Below the pieces are notes generated by a model, which ran no database searches, was not told where the DNA came from, and saw only the letters and a list, made by a program, of their open reading frames with translations. From positions 152,406 through 216,405 of the forward strand of contig NZ_WMJZ01000003.1 of assembly GCF_009711095.1 (NCBI RefSeq): DNA of 64,000 bases, read 5' to 3'. The stretch is from Intestinirhabdus alba (GTDB lineage Bacteria; Pseudomonadota; Gammaproteobacteria; Enterobacterales; Enterobacteriaceae). Below, piece by piece: positions 58,587-64,000 of this stretch (positions are counted from its first letter, which is position 1; the number at the start of each line of letters is the position of its first letter). Made by a program: the position numbers and the translations under genes.

Positions 58587-59050
58587 GCAGATTAACAGGC
58601 ATAACCTGCGCCATCATCATTGTCGCAATCAGCTCTCTGGGTTGGGCTGTTAATCACTACCGCGACAACGCTATTGAGTACAAACGGCAGCGTGATGAAA
58701 AAACACAGGCGCTGGCGCTGGCGAATGGCATTATCGACGATATGCAGGTCCGCCAGCAGGCCATTGCTGAACTGGACGTCAGATATACTCAGGAATTAGC
58801 AGATGCGAAAAACATTATTGAGCGCCTGCGTAACGATGTTACTGCTGGCAAGCGCCGGCTGCAGCTCAACGCAAAATGCCCGCCCGTGCGTGAATCCTCC
58901 ACCTCCTCCGGCGTGGATGATGCAGGAGCCGCCGAACTTACTCCAGACGCTCAACGGGATTATTACCGTCACAGGGACGGAATCGCCACTGCCGACAAAA
59001 TGATTCGTGGCCTGCAGGAATATATCAGGACGCAATGTTATCGCCGTTAG
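58583..59050 (+). CDS. Rz: Spanin inner-membrane subunit Rz
   Basis: 155 residues. One N-terminal membrane segment ([20 protein letters not shown]) and a long coiled coil (about 30-100) spanning the periplasm. Cysteines in AKCPPVRES and RTQCYRR. Contains Rz1 in another frame. Confidence 0.95.
   Translation: MSRLTGITCAIIIVAISSLGWAVNHYRDNAIEYKRQRDEKTQALALANGIIDDMQVRQQAIAELDVRYTQELADAKNIIERLRNDVTAGKRRLQLNAKCPPVRESSTSSGVDDAGAAELTPDAQRDYYRHRDGIATADKMIRGLQEYIRTQCYRR
58803..59003 (+). CDS. Rz1: Spanin outer-membrane lipoprotein Rz1
   Basis: 66 residues, embedded in Rz in the +1 frame. Signal [16 protein letters not shown] with a lipobox ending at Cys20, then the proline-rich [16 protein letters not shown] typical of Rz1. 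Fuses outer and inner membranes together with Rz. Confidence 0.93.
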   Translation: MRKTLLSACVTMLLLASAGCSSTQNARPCVNPPPPPAWMMQEPPNLLQTLNGIITVTGTESPLPTK

Positions 59051-59207
59051 CGGGTATTTCACGCTTAGGGCTGTACAGGATATCTCCTACAACCACCCAC
59101 CCATCAGCCAGCCATTTGGTAACCTGTTGCCTGTTTACTTCCATAAGGCGAGCAAAGGCGGCCTGATTGCCGCCGAAATGAGTATCTATAAATTCTTTAA
59201 GAGGCAT
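59025..59207 (-). CDS. Small HTH protein (aca-like position)
   Basis: 60 residues. [23 protein letters not shown] is a clear helix-turn-helix of the YdaS/Cro type, followed by [15 protein letters not shown]. It starts one base inside the stop of the preceding minus-strand gene and runs 26 bases into the end of Rz. It may autoregulate through the inverted repeats at 59452-59480. Confidence 0.8.
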   Translation of the reverse strand: MPLKEFIDTHFGGNQAAFARLMEVNRQQVTKWLADGWVVVGDILYSPKREIPANGDNIAS

Positions 59208-59416
59208 TAGTACCCCGCGATGATGTCGTTAATTTTGTGAAGAAGCCTAACTGCTTCTGCGCTTTCGTCATTTTCAATGCAGGTAAAATCACCGCGTTCT
59301 ATCTGGAAGTTCACGCCGTTCCAACTGGCGTCTCTTAAAGCTGTGTCATCAAGTACTGCCTGAATTTTGGCAACAGTCTGAGCGGGCACTTCATTAGCAA
59401 TAGTGATAGTAGTCAT
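59207..59416 (-). CDS. Small acidic protein, candidate anti-defence gene
   Basis: 69 residues from ATG 59416 (MTTITIANEVPAQTVAKIQA) with AGAGA upstream; TTG 59422 is less likely. Acidic, mixed alpha/beta, no recognised domain. It is followed at once by an HTH gene and preceded by an inverted-repeat promoter region, the layout of acr-aca operons. Function is only inferred from that layout. Confidence 0.7.
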   Translation of the reverse strand: MTTITIANEVPAQTVAKIQAVLDDTALRDASWNGVNFQIERGDFTCIENDESAEAVRLLHKINDIIAGY

Positions 59417-59451
59417 AGTCAATTCTCTTTTCGGTTAAGTCGCTTTCGATG

Positions 59452-59480
59452 TGATTAATGTAATCAAAAAATGATTACAT
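59452..59480. promoter_or_regulatory. Operator-like TGATTA/TAATCA repeats
   Basis: ATGTAATCA-AAAAA-TGATTACAT is a perfect 9-bp inverted repeat (59458-59480), preceded by another TGATTA (59452), giving three alternating half-sites. It lies between the divergent minus-strand pair and the rha gene, so it is a probable binding site of the small HTH protein. Confidence 0.7.
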
Positions 59481-59641
59481 GTAAAGTGACTATGCTCACA
59501 AATTTCACCGCGCATCGCAGCGCATGACAATCCCGAGTCTTTCAGAAAGCTGAGCCTGAGAACTGCCGTATATGGTGGCGACCATCTCGGGGCGGCTTTT
59601 CTGTGCGAACAGGCTCATCTTTCTAAAAGGTAAAAAACGCT

Positions 59642-60181
59642 ATGAATAATCCGTCAGTTATTCCGGCCTTCGATTTCCGAGAAATGGTGCAATCCAAAAA
59701 CGGAGAGGTCGTAACAACGTCCAGAAAAGTTGCTGAATACTTTGGCAAGAGACATGGGGACGTTCTCAGGAAAATAGAACAGGTGAAAGCTGATTGCTCC
59801 AACGAATTTAGCCAACGCAATTTTGCGTCGGCTGATTATATCGATGAGCAAGGTAAGCTTCGCCCAATGTATAGCCTTACTAAAGATGGCTGGATCATGG
59901 TTGTGATGGGCTTTACTGGTAAAGCGGCTGCGGCAATCAAAGAAAGCTACATTTCTGCATTTAACTGGATGGCAGAACAGCTTAGCAGACGCATGGCCAT
60001 TGGCGAAGAAATGCAGCACCGCTACGCCATCAAAGAAACACGCTCAAAGCTGAAAGGCACGATTGGTAGCCGGTTGATGAATGAGCGAAAGAAAGAGAAG
60101 CACGTTCTTGCGGTCGAGCATGAGCGAATCATGAAGGTCACTCAACCTGATTTGCTGAGCGGATATGTCCGTGCTGGGTAA
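59642..60181 (+). CDS. rha: Rha-family phage regulatory protein
   Basis: 179 residues. The Rha domain is plain: VVTTSRKVAEYFGKRHGDVLRKIE, NFASADYIDEQGKLRPMYSLTKDGWIMVVMG and AAAIKESYISAFNWMAEQL. The rest is a basic helical tail. Rha proteins are linked to phage growth interference in hosts lacking IHF; the mechanism is unclear. Preceded by AAAAGG; separate rightward unit. Confidence 0.88.
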   Translation: MNNPSVIPAFDFREMVQSKNGEVVTTSRKVAEYFGKRHGDVLRKIEQVKADCSNEFSQRNFASADYIDEQGKLRPMYSLTKDGWIMVVMGFTGKAAAAIKESYISAFNWMAEQLSRRMAIGEEMQHRYAIKETRSKLKGTIGSRLMNERKKEKHVLAVEHERIMKVTQPDLLSGYVRAG

Positions 60182-60186
60182 GCGCC

Positions 60187-60338
60187 ATGAAAATCCCCGC
60201 CGGAGCGGGGAACGGAACAGAACCTTGCTTTCAAACTTTCCTGATAAACGGTTCAACCCCGCTGACGCGGGGAACTATCAGAACTTGGCCTGCAAGCGGC
60301 CATTGCAAACGGTTCATCCCGGCTTGCGCAGGGAACCT
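60187..60338 (-). CRISPR. Degenerate three-repeat type I-E CRISPR-like array in the prophage
   Basis: Against the reverse complement of the host repeat, unit C (60310-60338) matches 24/29, unit B (60249-60277) 25/29 and unit A (60187-60215) 20/29. Starts are 61 and 62 bp apart, leaving spacers of 32 and 33 bp as in type I-E arrays. Read on the minus strand the order is C-B-A. A and B keep perfect CCCCGC/GCGGGG hairpins, C has one mismatch. Only unit A loses the GAACCG end, as a leader-distal repeat would. The two spacers share AAG(G)TTCTG at one end, so a tandem duplication of a longer unit is also possible. Confidence 0.65.
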
Positions 60339-60346
60339 GTGTAAAA

Positions 60347-60622
60347 TTACTCGTTTTTATCCAGCGCAGCAAGCCAGGGCTTGAGTCCGACGCAAAAAGC
60401 GTGAAATTCGTCGCTGTTTATCTCGCCAGATCGATTGATTCTCGTCCCGCGCAATTCTGAGTTGCCGGTCGCGTTTTTCGTCGCGCCACGACTGCGTAGC
60501 CAGCTGTCAACGCGGCTTTTTGATACAGCTACGCCGCCGAGAGCGATTATCTCTGCTATGTCGGCGCGCGTTAACTCAAGAGCGGCGGCGAGTAGTTTGA
60601 GTTGAACTGTTTGAGCTTGCAT
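60347..60622 (-). CDS. DUF1456-like phage protein next to the CRISPR-like array
   Basis: 91 residues. LELTRADIAEIIALGGVAVSKSRVDSWLRSRG and EFHAFCVGLKPWL match the DUF1456 (YehS-like) pattern. Last gene of a four-gene minus-strand set, nine bases before the CRISPR-like repeats, so both could share a transcript. Function unknown. Confidence 0.7.
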   Translation of the reverse strand: MQAQTVQLKLLAAALELTRADIAEIIALGGVAVSKSRVDSWLRSRGATKNATGNSELRGTRINRSGEINSDEFHAFCVGLKPWLAALDKNE

Positions 60623-60648
60623 TTGAGCAGCCTCAGCATAAAAAACGG

Positions 60649-60873
60649 TTATTGAGTTATTTCCAGGTTCGCCGATTTGATTTCGGCATGGAGTTCGTTA
60701 TAAGCGGCGGCATAGAGATCGTCATAGCTTGCGTCGCTTTCGCTTCTGCGCCATTGCGCGATAAGATGTGCCCGTTGATAGAAGCTCTCTTTGTTTATTT
60801 TTCCGCTTTCAATAAAGCCGGCAATGAACCTGGCGTTGTCGCGCTTGATAAAACTTTCAATTTCTGAAGTCAT
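60649..60873 (-). CDS. Small phage protein of unknown function
   Basis: 74 residues from ATG 60873 (MTSEIESFIKRDNARFIAGF) with AGGAG upstream. Helical and acidic (WRRSESDASYDDLYAAAYNE). No recognised family. Sits between an HTH gene and the DUF1456-like gene. Confidence 0.65.
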   Translation of the reverse strand: MTSEIESFIKRDNARFIAGFIESGKINKESFYQRAHLIAQWRRSESDASYDDLYAAAYNELHAEIKSANLEITQ

Positions 60874-60898
60874 TTTGAAGCTCCTGTTAGCTTTAGTT

Positions 60899-61309
60899 TT
60901 AAATTGAGAAATTGCTTGCTGTATCATGAAGATCTGAGAGAAATACACCTTCAGAAACCGCGTTATTTACTGCGTCAATAGCAGCCGTGCGGTATTGTTC
61001 GTCTTCATATGCGTAGCTGTCTACGATTTTATATATCTGTTGCAGATTGACGGTGTTGACGTTATCAATCCTGTCGGTAACAACGATAGCCGTAGCAGCG
61101 TTTATAACGTCAATTTTTTGAGAGAGTATCGACAGCAGTCTCTCGGATATTTTTTTCGGAACCCTCGTTTCTCCAGAAACATAATTCCGTATCGTCCTGT
61201 CGGATACCCCCAGGTCGCGCGACAGAGGTGATTGCCAGTTGTCTCCGTAAAGCAATTTTCCGACTGACTTCATTTTTTCCAGATTGCTGAATATTTCAAA
61301 ATCACTCAT
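60899..61309 (-). CDS. HTH regulator
   Basis: 136 residues. The N-terminal helix-turn-helix (QSPLSRDLGVSDRTIRNYVS, GETRVPKKISERLLSIL) resembles phage XRE-like regulators that recognise the next gene's promoter. The C-terminal half is acidic and helical. Probably controls this four-gene set. Confidence 0.75.
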   Translation of the reverse strand: MSDFEIFSNLEKMKSVGKLLYGDNWQSPLSRDLGVSDRTIRNYVSGETRVPKKISERLLSILSQKIDVINAATAIVVTDRIDNVNTVNLQQIYKIVDSYAYEDEQYRTAAIDAVNNAVSEGVFLSDLHDTASNFSI

Positions 61310-61321
61310 TTTTACTCCTGA

Positions 61322-61672
61322 TTAATCGTTGTAGACGTAGCAAATCTCCAGACCAATCCACTCAGCAGGAATTCCGTTACGAACGAGGGCATCGTTTGAT
61401 GTGCAGGTCCAGGATTTCCCGTGGTTCAGGCCGTTTTCAGTTGCAACGGACAGAAGCTCTTTATAGCGTTTTTGCTGAACAGCCTTTGCCCTGCATTTTG
61501 CAAGCTCGATCGCTTTTTCCATATCAGCGCGAGCGCGGGACCAGATAATGCGGAGGGATGTTTTAAAGCACTGACGTAAAGTACGCTCACCTTCATAATC
61601 AGCGAAACTCTCGCGAGCGCGCTTCCACGCCAGAGTCATGATTTCTTTAGTGTCGTAAATGAAGTTAGTCAT
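61322..61672 (-). CDS. Phage protein of unknown function
   Basis: 116 residues from ATG 61672 (MTNFIYDTKEIMTLAWKRAR) with GAGGG upstream. Basic first half (FKTSLRIIWSRARADMEKAI); the C-terminal WTCTSNDALVRNGIPAEWIG. Related short proteins occur in many lambdoid phages upstream of terminase. Unknown role. Confidence 0.65.
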   Translation of the reverse strand: MTNFIYDTKEIMTLAWKRARESFADYEGERTLRQCFKTSLRIIWSRARADMEKAIELAKCRAKAVQQKRYKELLSVATENGLNHGKSWTCTSNDALVRNGIPAEWIGLEICYVYND

Positions 61673-62091
61673 TTTAAAGCCCTCATCATTCATTAGGTGC
61701 CGGTCCCCTTTCCGTAAAAACACTATATCAAATTCCTAATAACTAGGAAAGCATTTTTTCGTTATTTTTGCGCCTCATTACAGCAGCTCCTTGCGAGGGG
61801 CTTCGATAATGACCATGCGCTGTATCGTCGCAGTATCCCTACATTAACTATGACCGCCGCCTCACAGTCTTCTCCTTGCGCGAGTGTGTTCGGATAATCA
61901 ATAACGATGCATACCGGGTTTGCAGCACCAGACGGCGCTGATTTGTCCCTCATTGCTCGCCGTCTCGATGCGGGGGTAGAAGAAATCGAGAATGTTTTAC
62001 AGAGTTTTCTATCGTGAAATCTCGATAAAGCAGAATGTGTTTTATGTGTGCCCACGGGCGAGATACTTACTAACCAGTGGAATATTCCAAT
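61673..62091. other. Gap upstream of terS
   Basis: No confident gene. The left part should hold the promoter of the minus-strand set (AACTAGGAAAGCATTTTTTC near 61740). A 36-codon plus-strand frame (61907-62017, ending EEIENVLQSFLS) looks protein-like but lacks a ribosome-binding site. The region could include the cos/pac site; none was identified. Confidence 0.4.
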
Positions 62092-62523
62092 ATGGCAGGT
62101 CTGACTATTAAGCAAGAGGCTTTCTGTCAGGCATACATCGAAACGGGTAATGCTTCAGAGGCTTATCGGACGGCGTATGCTGCTGACAAGATGAAGCCGG
62201 AGGCGGTGCATGTTCAAGCATGTAAGTTGCAGGATAACCCTAAGATAGCCCTAAGGGTAAAAGAATTGAGGGGCGAGATTAAGCAACGCCATAATGTCAC
62301 CGTCGATTCTCTCCTTGCTGAACTGGAAGAGGCCAGGCAGAAAGCCTTAAGTGCAGAAACGCCACAATCATCAGCAGCTGTGGCCGCGACCATGGGTAAG
62401 GCAAAATTAGTTGGCTTGGATAAACAGATTATCGATCACACCTCATCTGATGGAACTATGGCAACGAAGCCAACCACTATTCGCCTGGTAGGAGTTGACC
62501 CAGCCAATGGAAAGCCAAGTTGA
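62092..62523 (+). CDS. terS: Terminase small subunit
   Basis: Recognises packaging sites and delivers DNA to TerL. 143 residues from ATG 62092 (MAGLTIKQEAFCQAYIETGN). The N-terminal HTH (ASEAYRTAY...VHVQACKLQDNPKI) and helical oligomerisation region are typical of Terminase_2 small subunits. Overlaps terL by 17 bases. Confidence 0.92.
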   Translation: MAGLTIKQEAFCQAYIETGNASEAYRTAYAADKMKPEAVHVQACKLQDNPKIALRVKELRGEIKQRHNVTVDSLLAELEEARQKALSAETPQSSAAVAATMGKAKLVGLDKQIIDHTSSDGTMATKPTTIRLVGVDPANGKPS

Positions 62524-63826
62524 CCTCCAGATACCGGCCAAGTTAGTACCCGTATTCGCGACAGAAGGCATCCGCTATCGTGGTGCTCATGGCGGGCGCG
62601 GATCCGCAAAGACGCGCACGTTTGCACTAATGACCGCAGTTAAAGCGTACCAGGCTGCAGAGGCCAATATCAGCGGCGTGATCCTGTGCGCTCGCGAATA
62701 CATGAATTCGCTTGAAGAGTCCTCCATGGAGGAAGTGAAGCAGGCTATCCGCTCTGTGTCATGGCTTGATGATTACTTCGACATTGGCGAGAAATACATC
62801 CGGACAAAGAACCGCAGAGTCAGCTATGTATTCTGTGGCCTTCGCCATAACCTGGACAGCATCAAATCCAAAGCGCGAATTCTTGTGGCCTGGGTTGATG
62901 AGGCTGAGTCGGTATCCGCTACAGCTTGGAAAAAGCTTCGCCCGACGGTTCGAGAAGAAGGATCAGAAATTTGGGTCACGTGGAACCCAGAGAAAGACGG
63001 CAGCGCCACCGACAAGCTCTTCAGAAAGAACCCGCCAAAAAGCTCGATGATTGTCGAGATGAACTATGTGGATAACCCATGGTTCCCGACGGTTCTTGAG
63101 GAGGAGCGTCAGGAAGACCTGGCAAATCTCGATTACGCAGACTATGCGTGGATCTGGGAAGGCGCTTATCTCGAAAACTCTGATAAGCAGGTGCTGGCGA
63201 ATAAGTACGTCGTGCAGAGCTTTGAAGACGATCTCTGGCAGAAGGCTGATCGCCTGCTGTTTGGTGCCGACTTCGGCTTCGCTAAAGACCCGAACACGCT
63301 TATCAGGATGTTCATTCTCGAAAGCAATCTCTACATCGAGTATGAGGCTTACGGCAATGGCGTAGAGCTTGACGATATGTGGAAATTCTACGCCGGGAAA
63401 GATGGTGCTACGCCGAAGCAACTTGTCGACTGGAAGGTTACCGACGAGGCTAAATTCCCTGGCATCCCTGAAGCGCGTAAATGGCCTATCAAAGCCGACA
63501 ACTCCCGTCCTGAGACTATCAGCCATATCAAAGGGCAGGGATTCAATATCTCCGCCGCTCAGAAGTGGCATGGTAGCGTAGAGGACGGCATCACCTGTCT
63601 GCGTGGGTTTAAGAAGATCATCATCCATCCTCGCTGCAAAGAAACAGCGAAAGAGGCGCGTCTCTACTCATACAAAACAGACCGGATTACTGGTGAAGTC
63701 TTGCCAGTTATTGAAGACAAAAATAACCACTGTTGGGATGGTGTTCGGTACGGTCTGGACGGGTATATCAAACGCAAGCCTCAGTCGATGGGGATGATGA
63801 TTCCTAAGCGACTGCAAGGGAGATAG
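62507..63826 (+). CDS. terL: Terminase large subunit (PBSX family)
   Basis: ATPase/nuclease packaging motor. 439 residues from ATG 62507; TTG 62495 is an alternative. Walker A GGRGSAKTRTF near residue 30, Walker B ILVAWVDEAE, WVTWNPEKDGS coupling motif. The RNase H-like nuclease has acidic residues in FGADFGFAKDPN and DGVRYGLDGY. A PBSX-type motor is unlike lambda GpA, so packaging is a further exchanged module. Confidence 0.95.
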   Translation: MESQVDLQIPAKLVPVFATEGIRYRGAHGGRGSAKTRTFALMTAVKAYQAAEANISGVILCAREYMNSLEESSMEEVKQAIRSVSWLDDYFDIGEKYIRTKNRRVSYVFCGLRHNLDSIKSKARILVAWVDEAESVSATAWKKLRPTVREEGSEIWVTWNPEKDGSATDKLFRKNPPKSSMIVEMNYVDNPWFPTVLEEERQEDLANLDYADYAWIWEGAYLENSDKQVLANKYVVQSFEDDLWQKADRLLFGADFGFAKDPNTLIRMFILESNLYIEYEAYGNGVELDDMWKFYAGKDGATPKQLVDWKVTDEAKFPGIPEARKWPIKADNSRPETISHIKGQGFNISAAQKWHGSVEDGITCLRGFKKIIIHPRCKETAKEARLYSYKTDRITGEVLPVIEDKNNHCWDGVRYGLDGYIKRKPQSMGMMIPKRLQGR

Positions 63827-63828
63827 AA

Positions 63829-63966
63829 ATGACTGAATACTGGTGTCCGGCATGCGGAAAAGTCATAAAGTTCGATGGTGTTAAGCCTCTTAATTACATC
63901 CCAAGGCACTGCCGCACTCTGATGCTCAGAAGGATTGAATCATTCACTCCGGCAAAAGGACCGTAA
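63829..63966 (+). CDS. 45-residue zinc-ribbon-like protein after terL
   Basis: ATG 63829, just after the terL stop, with GGGAG upstream, reads MTEYWCPACGKVIKFDGVKP and ends ESFTPAKGP. One CxxC and a later H-C pair. Unknown; the portal gene is expected after it, beyond the window. Confidence 0.55.
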   Translation: MTEYWCPACGKVIKFDGVKPLNYIPRHCRTLMLRRIESFTPAKGP

Positions 63967-64000
63967 GCGTACAGCGAGAACCGTATTGACGAAGTGAAGC

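Larger units (their letters stand above)
36870..64000 (+). mobile_element. Lambdoid prophage (left part; continues past window)
   Basis: Int and an AlpA-like gene, the PL operon, lambda-type immunity, an O-type replication gene, nin genes, lysis cassette and terminase occur in canonical lambdoid order from attL. All are open, so the visible part looks intact. Structural genes and attR lie to the right of the window. It is a mosaic: lambda-like immunity, CIII, CII, S and R are combined with a P4-type integrase, Erf-type recombination, a TOPRIM/helicase and a PBSX-type terminase. Confidence 0.95.

Noticed and set aside
60187..60384. 65-codon plus-strand frame with IPAGAGN and TPLTRGT
   Set aside because: Same translation artefact as at the host array. 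It was useful as the clue to the degenerate CRISPR repeats but is not itself a gene.
61762..62115. 117-codon minus-strand frame upstream of and overlapping terS
   Set aside because: Serine/arginine-rich without domain or Shine-Dalgarno, and overlaps the true terS start.

Overview
The window is a chromosomal segment of a member of the Enterobacteriaceae. Gene order and protein lengths follow the Escherichia coli barA-rlmD-relA-mazG-pyrG-eno ... queE-queD-cysJIH-CRISPR/cas-iap-cysDNC-ygbE-ftsB-ispDF-truD backbone almost exactly. The intergenic spaces differ: there is no mazEF, ERIC-type elements are present, and a GntP-family permease sits after eno. This suggests an Enterobacter/Klebsiella/Kosakonia/Cronobacter-like genus rather than E. 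coli. I cannot fix the genus from sequence alone.

Host part (1-36869). barA (runs off the left edge) is divergent from rlmD, relA, mazG, pyrG and eno. A GntP-type permease follows on the minus strand, with UxuR/ExuR-like operators upstream. queE and queD are convergent, then come the sulfate-assimilation operon cysJIH and a complete type I-E CRISPR-Cas locus (cas3, then cse1-cse2-cas7-cas5-cas6e-cas1-cas2, leader, six repeats and five spacers). Next are a small exported protein, a long ERIC variant, a strip of perfect palindromes, iap, cysDNC, ygbE, ftsB, ispD-ispF and truD. An 87-bp dispersed repeat lies in both the relA-mazG and ygbE-ftsB gaps.

Prophage part (about 36870-64000, continuing past the right edge). 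A lambdoid prophage is inserted just inside the 5' end of surE, whose first seven codons overlap the end of truD. From the left: a P4-type integrase, an AlpA-like factor, and a long leftward PL operon. That operon (read from PL) holds N, a 55-unit pentapeptide-repeat protein, small genes, CIII, Erf, SSB and a tail of Ea22-like/DUF550 accessory genes. The immunity region is lambda-type: OL1-3, OR1-3, PL, PR, CI, Cro and CII are recognisably lambda. rexAB is replaced by a BRO-type protein plus an opposing small gene, and the nut sites and N are not lambda-like. Rightward come an O-type initiator with iterons in its gene, a TOPRIM/helicase in place of P, nin genes (Lar-like, NinB, HNH, RusA), a DUF1133-like protein at the Q position, a late promoter with terminator, lysis genes S-R-Rz-Rz1, and terminase TerS/TerL.

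The most interesting part lies between lysis and terminase (59.0-61.7 kb). It holds two small-protein/helix-turn-helix gene sets on the minus strand, arranged like anti-CRISPR/aca loci. It also holds three degenerate type I-E CRISPR repeats at 61-62 bp spacing, in the orientation that would be co-transcribed with one of these sets. They resemble the host array 33 kb away. The prophage thus carries a candidate phage-borne mini-array or RNA anti-CRISPR inside a host with a matching type I-E system.
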